Below are positions 30,894-40,956 of a DNA stretch of 48,756 nucleotides, in pieces. Positions within the stretch are counted from its first letter, which is position 1. Each line of letters begins with the position of its first letter. This DNA comes from an uncultured SAR116 cluster alpha proteobacterium (lineage in GTDB: Bacteria > Pseudomonadota > Alphaproteobacteria > Puniceispirillales > Marisalimonadaceae). The translations under genes were made by a program, and so were the position numbers. The DNA lies in NCBI GenBank assembly GCA_902615025.1, contig CACMNV010000007.1:1-48756 (forward strand), read 5' to 3'. The notes beneath the pieces are model-generated. The model saw only the letters and a program-made list of their open reading frames with translations. It was not told the DNA's origin and did not search any database.

Positions 30894-32116
30894 CAACAAA
30901 TGAGAGGTTTACAAAATGTCTAAAGAGAAATTTGATCGTAGCAAACCACATGTTAACATTGGTACAATAGGCCATGTTGATCATGGTAAAACAACATTAA
31001 CAGCTGCTATTACAAAAGTGATGGCTGATGCAGGAAGAGCTGACTTTTCTGCTTATGATCAGATTGATAAAGCTCCTGAAGAAAGAGAAAGGGGTATTAC
31101 GATATCTACTGCACACGTTGAATACGAAACTGAAAATAGGCATTATGCTCACGTAGATTGTCCTGGTCATGCTGATTATGTTAAAAACATGATTACTGGA
31201 GCGGCTCAGATGGATGGTGCTATTTTAGTAGTGAATGCTGCTGATGGTCCTATGCCACAGACAAGAGAACATATATTATTAGCTCGACAAGTTGGTGTTC
31301 CTGCTTTGGTCGTTTATTTAAACAAAGTTGATCAGGTTGATGATGCAGAGCTTTTAGAATTAGTTGAATTAGAAATTAGAGAGTTGTTAACAAGTTATGA
31401 ATTCCCAGGTGACGATATACCAATTGTTAAAGGCAGTGCTTTAGCCGCTCTTGAGGGAAGAGATGAAGAGATAGGGGTAAATTCTATAAATGCTTTGATG
31501 GCAGAGGTCGATAAATATATACCTCAGCCAGATAGACCAAAAGATCAGCCTTTTTTAATGCCTATAGAAGATGTATTTTCAATTTCCGGTAGAGGAACAG
31601 TTGTAACTGGCCGTATTGAAAGAGGGGTTGTTAAAGTTGGAGAAGAAATAGAAATTGTTGGATTAAAAGACACAACAAAAACCACCTGTACTGGTGTTGA
31701 GATGTTTAGAAAGCTATTAGATCAAGGTGAAGCTGGAGACAATGTAGGAGTTCTTTTAAGAGGAACAAAAAGAGAAGAAGTCGAAAGAGGACAAGTTTTA
31801 TCTGCTCCAGGTTCTATCAAGCCGTTTAAAAAGTTTAAAGCTGAAGCTTATGTATTGACTAAGGAAGAAGGTGGAAGACATACACCTTTTTTTAGTAATT
31901 ACAGACCACAGTTTTACTTTAGAACAACAGATGTTACGGGGTCAGTAGAATTACCATCAGGTACAGAAATGGTAATGCCAGGCGATAATATAGCAATGAC
32001 TGTTGAATTAATACAGCCAATAGCAATGGATGAAGGATTAAGATTTGCAATAAGAGAAGGTGGTAGAACTGTGGGCGCAGGTGTTGTGTCGAGCATCGAA
32101 TCATAATTATTTAGGA
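30890..32116 (+). repeat. Long direct repeat containing tuf, copy 2 of 2
   Basis: This is the second copy of the 1,227-base segment at 15141-16367, 15,749 bases downstream in the same orientation. Only base 31044 (C) differs. The left edge falls within the fusA stop region and the right edge 10 bases after the tuf stop, where one copy runs into tRNA-Trp and the other into the rpsJ leader. Confidence 0.95.
30916..32106 (+). CDS. tuf: Elongation factor Tu, copy 2
   Basis: The 396-residue product is identical to copy 1 (15167-16357), so GTPase motifs and domains are as described there. This copy sits in the ancestral str position between fusA and rpsJ, 22 bases after the fusA stop, and is read from the rpsL promoter. 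The shared leader gives the same GAGAGG ribosome site. Two copies with separate promoters would allow a high EF-Tu supply and independent control of each. Confidence 0.99.
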   Translation: MSKEKFDRSKPHVNIGTIGHVDHGKTTLTAAITKVMADAGRADFSAYDQIDKAPEERERGITISTAHVEYETENRHYAHVDCPGHADYVKNMITGAAQMDGAILVVNAADGPMPQTREHILLARQVGVPALVVYLNKVDQVDDAELLELVELEIRELLTSYEFPGDDIPIVKGSALAALEGRDEEIGVNSINALMAEVDKYIPQPDRPKDQPFLMPIEDVFSISGRGTVVTGRIERGVVKVGEEIEIVGLKDTTKTTCTGVEMFRKLLDQGEAGDNVGVLLRGTKREEVERGQVLSAPGSIKPFKKFKAEAYVLTKEEGGRHTPFFSNYRPQFYFRTTDVTGSVELPSGTEMVMPGDNIAMTVELIQPIAMDEGLRFAIREGGRTVGAGVVSSIES

Positions 32117-32123
32117 TTATTTA

Positions 32124-32432
32124 ATGGAAAATCAAAATATTAGAATACGGCTTAAGGCTTTTGATCATAGAATACTCGATCATTCTACATCTGAGATAGT
32201 TAATACGGCTAGAAGAACTGGGGCTCAGGTTAAAGGGCCGATTCCTTTGCCTGTATCATTAAAAAGATTTACTGTATTAAAAAGTCCTCATGTTGACAAA
32301 AAAAGTAGAGAGCAATTTGAAATTAGAACTCATAAAAGATTATTAGATATAATTGAGCCAACACCTCAAACTGTAGATGCTTTGATGAAGTTAGATCTTG
32401 CTTCGGGCGTAGATGTAGAAATAAAGATTTAA
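32124..32432 (+). CDS. rpsJ: 30S ribosomal protein S10 (NusE)
   Basis: S10 is a 30S head protein and also the NusG/NusB partner in antitermination. The 102-residue protein contains [25 protein letters not shown]-type sequence near 12-36, then [21 protein letters not shown], both conserved. It starts 17 bases after tuf, with AGGA as the ribosome site. No space remains for an L4-binding S10 leader, so the operon appears to be fused to the str operon. Confidence 0.99.
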   Translation: MENQNIRIRLKAFDHRILDHSTSEIVNTARRTGAQVKGPIPLPVSLKRFTVLKSPHVDKKSREQFEIRTHKRLLDIIEPTPQTVDALMKLDLASGVDVEIKI

Positions 32433-32441
32433 GAGTTTATT

Positions 32442-33317
32442 ATGCGGAGTGGATTAATTTTAAAAAAAATGGGTATGACCAGGATCTTTGACGATTCTGG
32501 AAATTCATTTCCTGTGACAGTTTTAAAACTTGAGGAAAATCAAGTTGTAAAGGTTCTAGATCTTAATAAAAATGGTTACTTTGCAATTCAAGTTGGCACA
32601 GGAAAAGTAAAAACAAAAAATATTGGCAAGGCTATTAGAGGTAATTTTGCAAAATCAAATGTTGAACCAAAAAAAATTTTAAAAGAATTTCGTGTTGATG
32701 AAGACATGCTTGTTGAAGAAGGTAAAATATTTTCTATAAATCACTTTAGTGTAGGTCAAAAAATTGATGTTTCTGGTGTATCTCATGGCAAAGGATTTTC
32801 TGGCGGTATGAAAAGACATAATTTTGCTGGGTTAGAAGCAACACATGGAGTATCAATTAGTCATAGATCACACGGTTCCACTGGAAACAGCCAAGATCCA
32901 GGTAGAGTATGGAAAGGAAAAAAGATGGCTGGCCAATATGGAAATGTTAATAAAACAATTCAGAATCTTACAGTACTTGAAATTAATGATGTAGATGATT
33001 TGCTTTATGTTAAGGGAGCTGTTCCTGGTCCTAAAAATGGTTATTTAACTGTGAGAGATGCTATAAAGTCTACCTTACCTGAAGGGGCTTTAAAACCTGC
33101 TGGCCTTAAAGATAATAAAAACCATGAGAAAAATACTTCTGATAAAAAAGAAATTGTACAAGATGCAGAGGTTAGAATTAAATCTGAAAATGTTGAAGCT
33201 AAAGATGGGCAATCTAATGATCAAAAAGTAAATGAACAAGCTATCAATTCTGTTGATGAAACATCTAGTACAGAGATGACAGATACTGACAAAAATACTA
33301 ATAATAAAGAGGTTTAA
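32442..33317 (+). CDS. rplC: 50S ribosomal protein L3 with long C-terminal extension
   Basis: L3 is an early assembly protein near the peptidyl-transferase centre. Residues 1-211 are a normal L3, with SHGKGFSGGMKRHNF (114-128), SHRSHGSTGNSQDPGRV (140-156; its glutamine is the usual methylation site) and KGKKMAGQYG (158-167). Residues about 212-291 form a charged, low-complexity tail rich in Lys, Asp, Asn, Glu and Ser and poor in hydrophobic residues, probably disordered and exposed. Typical bacterial L3 is about 210 residues. The reading frame is continuous and rplD follows 2 bases later, so the tail is translated. Confidence 0.97.
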   Translation: MRSGLILKKMGMTRIFDDSGNSFPVTVLKLEENQVVKVLDLNKNGYFAIQVGTGKVKTKNIGKAIRGNFAKSNVEPKKILKEFRVDEDMLVEEGKIFSINHFSVGQKIDVSGVSHGKGFSGGMKRHNFAGLEATHGVSISHRSHGSTGNSQDPGRVWKGKKMAGQYGNVNKTIQNLTVLEINDVDDLLYVKGAVPGPKNGYLTVRDAIKSTLPEGALKPAGLKDNKNHEKNTSDKKEIVQDAEVRIKSENVEAKDGQSNDQKVNEQAINSVDETSSTEMTDTDKNTNNKEV

Positions 33318-33319
33318 AA

Positions 33320-33943
33320 TTGAAAGTTAAGACTTTAAATAAAACTAAGTCAAACAATTCTGAAGTTGTAATTCAGGATGAAATATTCGGAATTGACCCT
33401 AACGAAGATGTTATTTTGAGAGTTTTAAATTGGCAACTCTCTAAAAAACAGCAAGGCAATCATAAAGTTAAATCTCGAAGTGAAGTTAAATCTACAACAG
33501 CAAAGATGTATAGGCAAAAAGGAGGAGGAAGAGCTCGTCATGGTGCTTCATCAGTCGTCCAATTTCGTGGTGGTGGAGTTGTTCATGGGCCAGTTCCTAG
33601 ATCTCATTCACATAAGTTGCCAAAAAAAATCAGAGTATTAGGATTAAAATATGCCTTGTCGCAGAAGGCAAAAAATAATAATGTTTTAGTTTTTAATATT
33701 GATAAAATTTCAAAAAAAACTTCTGAAATAGTCAAAATTTTTTCTAAAGAAGGCATCAGAAAAGTTTTGTTAGTTTTAGGTAAAGACGATAAGCAAGATA
33801 ATCTAAATTTAGCTATTCGAAACGTTCCTTTAGCTGATACAATTAATCAGGTTGGTTTAAATGTATATGATGTTTTAAAGAAGGACCACATTCTTTTCAC
33901 TGAAAAAGGCTTAAAAGAATTTGAAGATAGGTTATCAAAATGA
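33320..33943 (+). CDS. rplD: 50S ribosomal protein L4 (TTG start)
   Basis: L4 reaches into the exit tunnel. The 207-residue protein has the glycine/arginine loop [17 protein letters not shown] near 55-71 and [20 protein letters not shown], both typical. The start is TTG at 33320, with AGAGG (33308-33312) 7 bases upstream; no ATG is in a better position. The last 4 bases overlap rplW (ATGA). A weak start right after the L3 stop points to coupled translation. Confidence 0.97.
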   Translation: MKVKTLNKTKSNNSEVVIQDEIFGIDPNEDVILRVLNWQLSKKQQGNHKVKSRSEVKSTTAKMYRQKGGGRARHGASSVVQFRGGGVVHGPVPRSHSHKLPKKIRVLGLKYALSQKAKNNNVLVFNIDKISKKTSEIVKIFSKEGIRKVLLVLGKDDKQDNLNLAIRNVPLADTINQVGLNVYDVLKKDHILFTEKGLKEFEDRLSK

Positions 33944-34263
33944 CAAAATATAGAAATAATCTTAAAGAAGTTGATTTAAATAAATCATACAAAATTATTC
34001 GTAAACCAATAGTAACGGAAAAAGCTACTAAGCTTTCTGAATTTAATAAAGTTGTATTTGAGGTAGCTTCAAAAAGTAATAAAAATGAAATTAAAGGTGC
34101 AATCGAAAAACTGTTTTCAGTTAAAGTTAAGTCTGTGAATATTATTAATACTAAAGGCAAAGTAAAAAGATTTAAGGGTGTTTTAGGTAAAAGAAATGAT
34201 ATTAAAAAGGCAGTTATCACTTTAGTAGAGGGAAATACAATTGATATTTCTGCAGGAGTTTAA
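33940..34263 (+). CDS. rplW: 50S ribosomal protein L23
   Basis: L23 sits at the tunnel exit and docks trigger factor and SRP. The 107-residue protein has a short N-terminal extension, then [20 protein letters not shown] (about 17-36), the conserved family core, and [20 protein letters not shown] in the rRNA-binding loop. It starts within the rplD stop (ATGA overlap) and ends 3 bases before rplB. Confidence 0.98.
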   Translation: MTKYRNNLKEVDLNKSYKIIRKPIVTEKATKLSEFNKVVFEVASKSNKNEIKGAIEKLFSVKVKSVNIINTKGKVKRFKGVLGKRNDIKKAVITLVEGNTIDISAGV

Positions 34264-34266
34264 TTA

Positions 34267-35091
34267 ATGGCTTTAAAACAGTATAAACCAATAACACCTG
34301 GCCAAAGAGGTCTTGTATTAATTGATAGGTCGGAACTTTTTAAAGGCAAGCCAATCAAAAAATTAACAAAAGGACTCACAAAATCTGGGGGAAGAAATAA
34401 TACTGGTAGAGTTACATCATGGCAAAAAGGTGGGGGTCATAAAAAGAAATATAGGATAATTGATTTTAAAAGAAAAAAACTAGATGTTGAAGCTACTGTT
34501 GAAAGAATTGAATATGATCCAAATAGATCAGCATTCATCGCATTGATAAAATATGATGATGGTGAATTAAGTTACATTTTAGCTCCGCAAAAATTATTAA
34601 TAGGTAACAAAGTAGTTTCTTCAAATAAGGCAGATATAAAACCCGGTAATGCTATGCCGTTAAATGCAGTTCCAGTCGGTACGATTATTCATAATGTTGA
34701 GTTAAAACCTGGTAAAGGTGGGCAAATAGCAAGATCAGCTGGATCATATGTACAACTTATTGGTAAAGATTTATCGTACTCTATTTTGAGGCTTACGTCT
34801 GGAGAGGTTAGATTAGTTTTATCAACATGCATGTGTTCTATAGGAGCTGTATCTAATCAAGATAATCAAAATCAAAATTTTGGTAAAGCTGGAAGGAAAA
34901 GATGGATGGGCAAAAGACCTTCTGTTAGAGGTGTAGCTATGAATCCAATCGATCATCCTCATGGAGGAGGTGAGGGTAGAACATCTGGAGGCAGACATCC
35001 AGTTACACCTTGGGGTAAACCTACAAAAGGTAAACGAACAAGAAATAATAAAAAAACTGATAGATTAATAATTAGAAGAAGGAATAAATAA
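34267..35091 (+). CDS. rplB: 50S ribosomal protein L2
   Basis: L2 is the large conserved protein needed for subunit joining and peptidyl transfer. The 274-residue protein contains [19 protein letters not shown] (42-60) and the C-terminal signature [20 protein letters not shown] from residue 225, with the functionally important His230. The end is basic ([12 protein letters not shown]). It lies between rplW and rpsS with gaps of 3 and 4 bases. Confidence 0.99.
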   Translation: MALKQYKPITPGQRGLVLIDRSELFKGKPIKKLTKGLTKSGGRNNTGRVTSWQKGGGHKKKYRIIDFKRKKLDVEATVERIEYDPNRSAFIALIKYDDGELSYILAPQKLLIGNKVVSSNKADIKPGNAMPLNAVPVGTIIHNVELKPGKGGQIARSAGSYVQLIGKDLSYSILRLTSGEVRLVLSTCMCSIGAVSNQDNQNQNFGKAGRKRWMGKRPSVRGVAMNPIDHPHGGGEGRTSGGRHPVTPWGKPTKGKRTRNNKKTDRLIIRRRNK

Positions 35092-35095
35092 AATT

Positions 35096-35374
35096 ATGAC
35101 TAGGTCTGTATGGAAAGGTCCTTTCGTAGACGGGTACTTGATAAAAAAAGCTGATGTAGTTAGAGAATCAGGTAGAAATGATGTTATTAAAACATGGTCA
35201 AGACGCTCTACCATAATGCCACAATTTGTAGGGCTGACCTTTGGTGTGCATAATGGAAAAAAGTTTATTCCAGTAACAGTTACTGAAGCTATGGTTGGGC
35301 ATAAGTTTGGCGAATTCTCTCCTACAAGAACATTTTATGGTCATGCAGCTGATAAAAAAGTTAAGAGTAAATAA
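35096..35374 (+). CDS. rpsS: 30S ribosomal protein S19
   Basis: S19 pairs with S13 in the 30S head near the subunit bridge. The 92-residue protein begins [15 protein letters not shown] and contains [24 protein letters not shown]-type sequence (about 33-56) and [13 protein letters not shown] (about 71-83), all conserved. rplV starts on the next base after the stop. It is complete and of usual length. Confidence 0.99.
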   Translation: MTRSVWKGPFVDGYLIKKADVVRESGRNDVIKTWSRRSTIMPQFVGLTFGVHNGKKFIPVTVTEAMVGHKFGEFSPTRTFYGHAADKKVKSK

Positions 35375-35770
35375 ATGAGCATAAAGTCAAATATTCGTAG
35401 AGAAAAAGACAATGAAGCTAAAGTTGTTTTAAAGAACTTGAGGATTAGCCCTCAAAAGTTAAACTTAGTATTGGGAATGATTAGAATGCAAAAAGCTGAT
35501 ATAGCTATATCTAAGCTGCAATTTTCAAAGAAAAGAATTTCAAAAGATGTAGAAAAAGCATTAAAATCAGTTATCTCAAATGCTGAAAACAATCATTCAT
35601 TGGATATAGATAAATTATATGTAAAAGAAGCTTTTGTTGGGAAAGGGATTGTTATGAAAAGATTTCATGCAAGGGCAAGAGGAAGAGGTGCAAGAATTTT
35701 AAAACCTTTTTCCCATTTGACAATTATACTTTCTGAAGAAACGGAGGAAAAAAATGGGTCAAAAGACTAA
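35375..35770 (+). CDS. rplV: 50S ribosomal protein L22
   Basis: L22 lines the exit tunnel with a long beta hairpin. The 131-residue protein has [18 protein letters not shown] (about 20-37), [22 protein letters not shown], and the hairpin [20 protein letters not shown] (about 95-114). The C-terminus [11 protein letters not shown] is encoded in the 17-base overlap with rpsC. The start directly abuts rpsS, so coupling is likely. Confidence 0.98.
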   Translation: MSIKSNIRREKDNEAKVVLKNLRISPQKLNLVLGMIRMQKADIAISKLQFSKKRISKDVEKALKSVISNAENNHSLDIDKLYVKEAFVGKGIVMKRFHARARGRGARILKPFSHLTIILSEETEEKNGSKD

Positions 35771-36434
35771 ACCTTTAGGTTTCAGACTAGGTGTAAATAG
35801 AACATGGGATTCTCGTTGGTTTGGAACCAAGCTCTATGCTGATCAATTACATCAAGACTTGAAGGTAAGAAAATATCTTTTTGCTAAATTAAAAGCTGCT
35901 GCATTAAGTAAGGTTATTATTGAGAGACCTGCTGGTAAAACAAGAGTGTCAATATATGCAGGAAGACCTGGACTTGTGATTGGAAAGAAAGGTCAAGATA
36001 TAGAAACATTAAGAAAAAATTTAGAAAAGCAAATTGGTAATGATGTAAATCTTAACATAATTGAAGTTAGAAAACCTGAGTTAGATGCAAAATTAGTTGC
36101 CGAAACAATTGCACAACAATTAGAAAGAAGAGTAGCTTTTAGAAGAGCGATGAAACGTTCTGTTCAAGCAGCTTTAAGATTAGGTGCTAAAGGAGTAAGA
36201 ATTAATTGTGCTGGTCGTTTAGGGGGCGCTGAAATAGCAAGAACAGAATGGTACAGAGAAGGTAGGGTTCCTCTGCATACTCTGAGGGCGGATGTTGATT
36301 ATGGTGAAGCTACAGCATTTACTACTTATGGAGCAACAGGAGTTAAGGTTTGGATATTTAAAGGTGAAATTATGGAACATGATCCAATGGCTCAAGATAA
36401 GCTTTTAAATAACAAACCACAGAACCAGATTTAA
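35754..36434 (+). CDS. rpsC: 30S ribosomal protein S3
   Basis: S3 forms part of the mRNA entry site and has helicase activity. The 226-residue protein begins [20 protein letters not shown]. It has a KH domain with [20 protein letters not shown] (about 68-87) and the C-terminal domain with [21 protein letters not shown]-type sequence (about 157-177). The ATG lies 17 bases inside rplV, behind GGAGG (35743-35747). Confidence 0.99.
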   Translation: MGQKTKPLGFRLGVNRTWDSRWFGTKLYADQLHQDLKVRKYLFAKLKAAALSKVIIERPAGKTRVSIYAGRPGLVIGKKGQDIETLRKNLEKQIGNDVNLNIIEVRKPELDAKLVAETIAQQLERRVAFRRAMKRSVQAALRLGAKGVRINCAGRLGGAEIARTEWYREGRVPLHTLRADVDYGEATAFTTYGATGVKVWIFKGEIMEHDPMAQDKLLNNKPQNQI

Positions 36435-36445
36435 AAGAGAAAATT

Positions 36446-36856
36446 ATGTTACAACCTAAAAGAACTAAATTTAGAAAAGCACATAAAGGCAGAATCCATG
36501 GTATGGCTAAAGGTGGTGTATCATTGAACTTTGGTTCATATGGATTAAAAGCAACTCGACCTGAGAGAGTGACTGCAAGACAAATCGAATCAGCGAGACG
36601 TGCTATAACTCGACATTTGAAAAGAACAGGAAGATTGTGGATTAGAATTTTTCCAGATGTGCCAGTTTCAAAAAAGCCCGCTGAAGTTAGAATGGGGAAA
36701 GGTAAAGGTACACCTGAATTTTGGGTTTGTAGGGTTAAGCCTGGTAAAATTATGTTTGAATTAGACGGGGTTACGGAAGAATCTGCAAAAGAAGCTTTTT
36801 CTCTTGCTGCTGCTAAATTACCACTTGAAACAAAGTTTGTAAGAAAAATAATATAA
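36446..36856 (+). CDS. rplP: 50S ribosomal protein L16
   Basis: L16 helps to position A-site tRNA. The 136-residue protein begins [19 protein letters not shown] and has [21 protein letters not shown] (about 42-62), then [19 protein letters not shown], the conserved tRNA-contact region. It follows rpsC after 11 bases, with AGAG as a modest ribosome site, and is of standard length. Confidence 0.99.
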   Translation: MLQPKRTKFRKAHKGRIHGMAKGGVSLNFGSYGLKATRPERVTARQIESARRAITRHLKRTGRLWIRIFPDVPVSKKPAEVRMGKGKGTPEFWVCRVKPGKIMFELDGVTEESAKEAFSLAAAKLPLETKFVRKII

Positions 36857-36864
36857 GGTTTGTT

Positions 36865-37071
36865 ATGGCTAAATATAAATCAAAAGATCTTTTAACTAAA
36901 ACAAAAGACGAATTAAAAGATAGGATACAGTTTTTAAGAAAAGAACAGTTTAATTTAAGGTTTCAGGCAGTAAATGGACAGATTGAAAACCCACTTAGGT
37001 TTAGATTAATTCGTAGAGAAATTGCTGCCATCAAAACTATTATAAATAATAATTTAATGAAGGTTAAATAA
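36865..37071 (+). CDS. rpmC: 50S ribosomal protein L29
   Basis: L29 is a small helical protein near the tunnel exit beside L23. The 68 residues form two helices, with the signature [21 protein letters not shown] (about 13-33) and [16 protein letters not shown] (about 46-61). AAGG precedes the ATG. The stop shares one base with the rpsQ start (TAATG), so L29 and S17 are translationally linked. Confidence 0.97.
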   Translation: MAKYKSKDLLTKTKDELKDRIQFLRKEQFNLRFQAVNGQIENPLRFRLIRREIAAIKTIINNNLMKVK

Positions 37072-37298
37072 TGCCAAAAAGAATATTAACAGGAAAAGTT
37101 GTAAGTAATAAAGCTCATAAAACAATTACAGTGTTAGTTGAGAGAAGGATAATGCATCCTATTTATAAAAAATTTGTTACAAAGTCTAAAAAAATTCAGG
37201 CTCATGACAAAGATAATAAGTTTCAACCTGGAGATTTTGTTGAAATAATAGAAACGAAACCTATTTCAAAAACAAAAAAATTTGAAGTGATTTACTAA
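37071..37298 (+). CDS. rpsQ: 30S ribosomal protein S17
   Basis: S17 is an early-binding 30S assembly protein with an OB fold. The 75-residue protein has [20 protein letters not shown] (about 5-24), [13 protein letters not shown] and [19 protein letters not shown] (about 44-62), the family core. It is slightly shorter than the enterobacterial protein. The ATG overlaps the rpmC stop by one base. Confidence 0.98.
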   Translation: MPKRILTGKVVSNKAHKTITVLVERRIMHPIYKKFVTKSKKIQAHDKDNKFQPGDFVEIIETKPISKTKKFEVIY

Positions 37299-37311
37299 TT
37301 TGGAGAATTAA

Positions 37312-37680
37312 ATGATTCAGATGCAAACAAAGTTAGATGTTGCCGATAATTCAGGTGCTAGATTATTACAGTGTATTAAAGTATTAGGTGGTAGTAAGCG
37401 TAAAACTGCATCTGTCGGAGATGTAATTGTAGTTTCAATCAAAGAAGCTATTCCTCGTGGCAGAGTGAAGAAAGGTGATGTGCATAGGGCAGTCATTGTA
37501 AGAACTTCTAAGGAAGTAAAAAGAAATGATGGAACATGTATTAGATTTGATAAAAATGCAGCTGTGCTTGTTAATAAAAGTAATGAGCCAATAGGTACTA
37601 GAATATTTGGACCTGTTACCAGAGAGCTTAGAGGAAAAAAATTTATGAAAATAGTATCACTAGCACCGGAAGTTTTGTAA
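37312..37680 (+). CDS. rplN: 50S ribosomal protein L14
   Basis: L14 binds near bridge B8 beside L19 and contacts silencing factor RsfS. The 122-residue protein begins [19 protein letters not shown] and has [19 protein letters not shown] (about 46-64) and [13 protein letters not shown] near 100-112. GGAG lies 6 bases before the ATG. The stop overlaps the rplX start by one base (TAATG). Confidence 0.99.
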   Translation: MIQMQTKLDVADNSGARLLQCIKVLGGSKRKTASVGDVIVVSIKEAIPRGRVKKGDVHRAVIVRTSKEVKRNDGTCIRFDKNAAVLVNKSNEPIGTRIFGPVTRELRGKKFMKIVSLAPEVL

Positions 37681-37991
37681 TGAAAAAATTTAAATTAAAA
37701 AAAGGAGACAACGTTACCGTTCTATCAGGTAAGGATAAAGGTAAATCTGGTGAAATAATTGAAGTTTTAAAGAAAATAGATAAAGTTAAGGTGCGTGGTG
37801 TTAATATAGTAAAAAAACATAGAAAACCAACACAAGAGAATCCTGGAAAAATTGATGAAATTGAGCTTCCAATTCATATATCAAATGTTGCGTTTCTTGA
37901 TCCTAAAAACTCAAAACCTACAAGACTTAAATATGAAATTAATAAAAAAGAAAAAATTAGACTAACAGTTTCTTCTGGTTCGAAAGTTTGA
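37680..37991 (+). CDS. rplX: 50S ribosomal protein L24
   Basis: L24 nucleates 50S assembly. The 103-residue protein has an N-terminal KOW motif ([20 protein letters not shown], about 7-26) followed by [20 protein letters not shown] and [10 protein letters not shown], as usual. It is coupled to rplN by one shared base. The overall charge is strongly basic. rplE follows after 13 bases. Confidence 0.98.
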   Translation: MKKFKLKKGDNVTVLSGKDKGKSGEIIEVLKKIDKVKVRGVNIVKKHRKPTQENPGKIDEIELPIHISNVAFLDPKNSKPTRLKYEINKKEKIRLTVSSGSKV

Positions 37992-38004
37992 TTTAGGAGT
38001 TATT

Positions 38005-38547
38005 ATGATTGAAAGATTATACCAAAATTATAAAAATGAAGTTGTAACAGTTTTACAAAACAAATTTAATTATAAAAACGTAATGGAAATTCCAAAAATT
38101 GATAAAGTAGTTATCAATATGGGAGTTGGAGAAGCTGTAAAGGATTCAAAAAAAATTGAAACTGCTCAAAAAGAATTAGCTTCAATTACTGGTCAGTTTC
38201 CAATTATTACTAAGGCAAAAAAAGCGAATGCAAGCTTTAAACTTAGAGAAGGTATGTCAGTTGGTCTTAAAGTTACATTAAGAAAAAGTAAAATGTATGA
38301 GTTTATAGATAGATTAATAAACATTGCTTTACCTAGAGTTCGAGACTTTAGGGGTATTAGTGATAAAAGTTTTGATGGTAAAGGAAATTATTCTTTAGGT
38401 TTAAAAGAACAATTTATTTTTCCTGAAATTGAATATGACACTGTTGATACTCCTCGAGGCATGGATATTACAATTGTTACTACTGCGAAAACAGATGACG
38501 AGGCAAAGGAATTGTTAAAAAATTTTAATTTCCCCTTTGCTAAATAA
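38005..38547 (+). CDS. rplE: 50S ribosomal protein L5
   Basis: L5 binds 5S rRNA and bridges to the 30S head. The 180-residue protein has [20 protein letters not shown] (about 25-44), the motif [21 protein letters not shown] near 53-73, and [18 protein letters not shown] (about 119-136). It ends FNFPFAK. AGGAG precedes the ATG. Length is standard. Confidence 0.99.
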   Translation: MIERLYQNYKNEVVTVLQNKFNYKNVMEIPKIDKVVINMGVGEAVKDSKKIETAQKELASITGQFPIITKAKKANASFKLREGMSVGLKVTLRKSKMYEFIDRLINIALPRVRDFRGISDKSFDGKGNYSLGLKEQFIFPEIEYDTVDTPRGMDITIVTTAKTDDEAKELLKNFNFPFAK

Positions 38548-38563
38548 TATATGGAGATGATTT

Positions 38564-38869
38564 ATGGCTAAATTGAGTGCTATACAAAAAAACCTTAAAA
38601 GAATTAAGCTTGTTAATAAATACAGCTCAAAAAGGTCTAAATTAAAAAAAATTTGCAGCGATAAAAACTTATCTATTGAAGAAAGGTTTAATGCTCAATT
38701 AAAATTGTCAGAATGTCCGCGTAATGGAGCAAAAATTAGGTTAAGAAATAGATGTGAAGTTACTGGAAGGCCAAGAGGATTTTACAGAAAATTTAAGATG
38801 TCTAGAATAGCTTTAAGAGAACATGCCTTAGCTGGTCTTATACCGGGCATGGTTAAGTCAAGTTGGTAA
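38564..38869 (+). CDS. rpsN: 30S ribosomal protein S14 (long form)
   Basis: S14 is a late 30S head protein. The 101-residue protein is the long proteobacterial type without a zinc-binding CxxC pair; its cysteines are scattered (KICSD, SECPRNG, NRCEVTG). [19 protein letters not shown] (about 64-82) and the ending GMVKSSW are diagnostic. It lies between rplE and rpsH as in the standard spc operon. Confidence 0.98.
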   Translation: MAKLSAIQKNLKRIKLVNKYSSKRSKLKKICSDKNLSIEERFNAQLKLSECPRNGAKIRLRNRCEVTGRPRGFYRKFKMSRIALREHALAGLIPGMVKSSW

Positions 38870-38882
38870 GGGGTGAATTAAA

Positions 38883-39281
38883 ATGTCAATGAGTGATACA
38901 CTGGGTGATATGTTAACAAGAATTAGGAATGGACAAACAACAAATAAAAAAGTTGTTGATGCTCCAGCTTCCAGATTTAGAAAAAATGTTTTAGAAGTTT
39001 TAAAAAGAGAGGGCTTCATAAGAAACTTTGAAGAAAAAGAAATGAGACCAGGAATTAATTTTTTTGAAATTGAACTCAAATATTATAATGGTAAACCTGT
39101 AATATCAGAAATTAAAAGAGTTTCAAAACCAGGAAGGAGAGTTTATTCAAGCATAAAGAATTTACAAAAAACTTATAATGGTTTAGGTATTTCTATTTTG
39201 TCAACTCCAAGAGGTGTAATGAGTGACAATGAGGCACGAGAAGCTAATGTTGGTGGAGAAGTTTTATGTACTATATATTAG
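38883..39281 (+). CDS. rpsH: 30S ribosomal protein S8
   Basis: S8 binds the 30S central domain and represses the spc operon in E. coli. The 132-residue protein has SDTLGDMLTRIRNGQTT (4-20), IKRVSKPGRRVYSSI near 78-92 and the C-terminal signature GISILSTPRGVMSDNEAREA (about 102-121) followed by GGEVLCTIY. No S8 leader was recognised upstream of rplE. Confidence 0.99.
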   Translation: MSMSDTLGDMLTRIRNGQTTNKKVVDAPASRFRKNVLEVLKREGFIRNFEEKEMRPGINFFEIELKYYNGKPVISEIKRVSKPGRRVYSSIKNLQKTYNGLGISILSTPRGVMSDNEAREANVGGEVLCTIY

Positions 39282-39290
39282 AGGTATTTT

Positions 39291-39824
39291 ATGTCTAGAA
39301 TTGGTCAAAGTCCTGTAAATATTAATGAAAACGTTGAAGCTATTTTAGAAAATAAATTGCTTAAAATTAAAGGTCCTAAAGGATTTTTAGAAATAGAAGT
39401 TTCAAATTCCGTAGATTTGAAAATTAATAACGGTAATATCTTTATAGAAAATAAAGATGATACACAAAAGGGTAAAGCAAATTGGGGTACAACAAGAGCT
39501 TTGATAAATAATATGGTAATTGGTGTAACAACAGGTTTTACCAAGAATTTAGAAATTGTCGGCGTTGGATACAGAGGGTCTGTTTCAGGAAAAAAATTAA
39601 CATTGAACCTTGGTTTAAGTCATGCAGTTGAAATTGAAATACCAGATGATATTGAAGTTAAAATGGATGGTAATACGAAACTTGCCATAAGTAGTGTAAA
39701 TAAACAGAAACTTGGTCAATTTTGTTCTGTTATCAGGTCGAAGAGACCACCAGAGCCATTTAAAGGTAAAGGGATTAGATATGCAGATGAGTATATTATA
39801 AAAAAAGAAGGTAAGAAAAAATAG
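39291..39824 (+). CDS. rplF: 50S ribosomal protein L6
   Basis: L6 lies at the base of the stalk near the sarcin-ricin loop. The 177-residue protein has two related domains, with KGPKGFLEIEVS near 29-40 in the first and the diagnostic RSKRPPEPFKGKGIRYADE (about 149-167) in the second. It ends in lysines. It follows rpsH after 9 bases. Confidence 0.99.
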   Translation: MSRIGQSPVNINENVEAILENKLLKIKGPKGFLEIEVSNSVDLKINNGNIFIENKDDTQKGKANWGTTRALINNMVIGVTTGFTKNLEIVGVGYRGSVSGKKLTLNLGLSHAVEIEIPDDIEVKMDGNTKLAISSVNKQKLGQFCSVIRSKRPPEPFKGKGIRYADEYIIKKEGKKK

Positions 39825-39832
39825 GTTGAATA

Positions 39833-40195
39833 ATGAGTACAAAAAAATCTCTATTTGATAAAAGAAAATTAAGAAATAGAATATCAATTAAAAAAAATAT
39901 TGGGAATAAACTTAGGCTTTCAGTTTTTAGATCAAATAAACATATTTACTGTCAGATAATTGATGATATTAAGCAAATCACCTTATGTTCTTCATCTACT
40001 TTAGACCCTGAAGTAAAAAAAGATCTTAATGGCTCAGGTACAATTGAAGCCGCAGAGAAAGTAGGAAAAGATATAGCAGCAAAGGCAAAAAAAATTGGAT
40101 TTGAAAAAGTTGTTTTTGATAGAGGAGGATATCTCTATCATGGAAGGGTAAAATCGTTGGCTGAAGGTGCTAGATCCATTGGATTAAAATTTTAA
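39833..40195 (+). CDS. rplR: 50S ribosomal protein L18
   Basis: L18 binds 5S rRNA. The 120-residue protein has a basic N-terminus ([18 protein letters not shown]), then [18 protein letters not shown] (about 28-45), and ends with the conserved [20 protein letters not shown] (about 95-114) and GLKF. Its 8-base gap from rplF suggests continuous translation. Confidence 0.99.
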   Translation: MSTKKSLFDKRKLRNRISIKKNIGNKLRLSVFRSNKHIYCQIIDDIKQITLCSSSTLDPEVKKDLNGSGTIEAAEKVGKDIAAKAKKIGFEKVVFDRGGYLYHGRVKSLAEGARSIGLKF

Positions 40196-40204
40196 GGATA
40201 ATTT

Positions 40205-40738
40205 ATGAATCAGATTGATATTAAAAAAAATAATAAAGATGAAACCGAACTGACAGATAAGTTAGTTGGCATCAACAGAGTTGCTAAAGTTGTTAAAGGA
40301 GGAAGAAGATTTGGTTTTGCTGCTTTAGTGGTCGTTGGAGATATGAGAGGTAGAGTTGGATTTGGAACTGGTAAAGCTAAAGAAGTTCCGGAAGCTATTA
40401 AAAAAGCTACTGATGATGCAAAAAAGAAAATGATAAGAGTTCCTCTTAAGGAAGGAAGAACGCTTCATCATGATATGAAAGGTCATTATGGTGCAGGAAG
40501 AGTTGTATTAAGATCTGCCCCCCCAGGAACAGGTATAATTGCAGGGGGACCTATGAGAGCAGTTTTTGAAACTCTTGGTGTACAAGATGTTGTTGCTAAA
40601 TCTGTTGGAACCTCTAATCCCCATAATATGATTAAAGCTACTTTTGAAGCTTTTTCTTTTATGAACTCACCAAGAAGTATTGCTTCTAAGAGAGGTAAAA
40701 AAGTCTCAGAAATTTTTGGGTCTAAAGAAAATAATTAA
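40205..40738 (+). CDS. rpsE: 30S ribosomal protein S5
   Basis: S5 contributes to decoding fidelity and the mRNA entry site. The 177-residue protein has an N-terminal double-stranded-RNA-binding fold with [20 protein letters not shown] (about 25-44), [17 protein letters not shown] (about 50-66), and the C-terminal [18 protein letters not shown] (about 105-122). AAGGAT precedes the ATG. Proper length and no oddity seen. Confidence 0.99.
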   Translation: MNQIDIKKNNKDETELTDKLVGINRVAKVVKGGRRFGFAALVVVGDMRGRVGFGTGKAKEVPEAIKKATDDAKKKMIRVPLKEGRTLHHDMKGHYGAGRVVLRSAPPGTGIIAGGPMRAVFETLGVQDVVAKSVGTSNPHNMIKATFEAFSFMNSPRSIASKRGKKVSEIFGSKENN

Positions 40739-40746
40739 ATGAACTG

Positions 40747-40938
40747 ATGATGAATGATATGAGTAAGAAAAATATTAAAATTATGCTTGTTAAAAGTGGT
40801 ATTGGCAGAAAGTCTGATCAAAAAAAAACATTAATTGGTTTAGGATTAAATCGTGTTGGTAAGATTAGAGAGCTTGAGGACACACCATCAGTTCGCGGGA
40901 TGGTTAATAAAGTTAGTCATTTAGTAAAAATAATTTAA
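40747..40938 (+). CDS. rpmD: 50S ribosomal protein L30
   Basis: L30 is a small non-essential 50S protein. The core [20 protein letters not shown] and [21 protein letters not shown] is clear. Three in-frame ATGs (40747, 40750, 40759) compete and none has a visible Shine-Dalgarno; by family length (about 59 residues) ATG 40759 fits best, while 40747 gives 63. Translation may depend on coupling from rpsE, 8 bases upstream. Confidence 0.95.
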   Translation: MMNDMSKKNIKIMLVKSGIGRKSDQKKTLIGLGLNRVGKIRELEDTPSVRGMVNKVSHLVKII

Positions 40939-40956
40939 TAGTTATCGGAGTAAATT

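Noticed and set aside
30890-32116. Duplicated tuf segment as a mobile element or contig error
   Set aside because: The flanks differ and are conserved in gene order on both sides, there are no target repeats or transposase, and one base differs; two tuf loci at these sites are usual.
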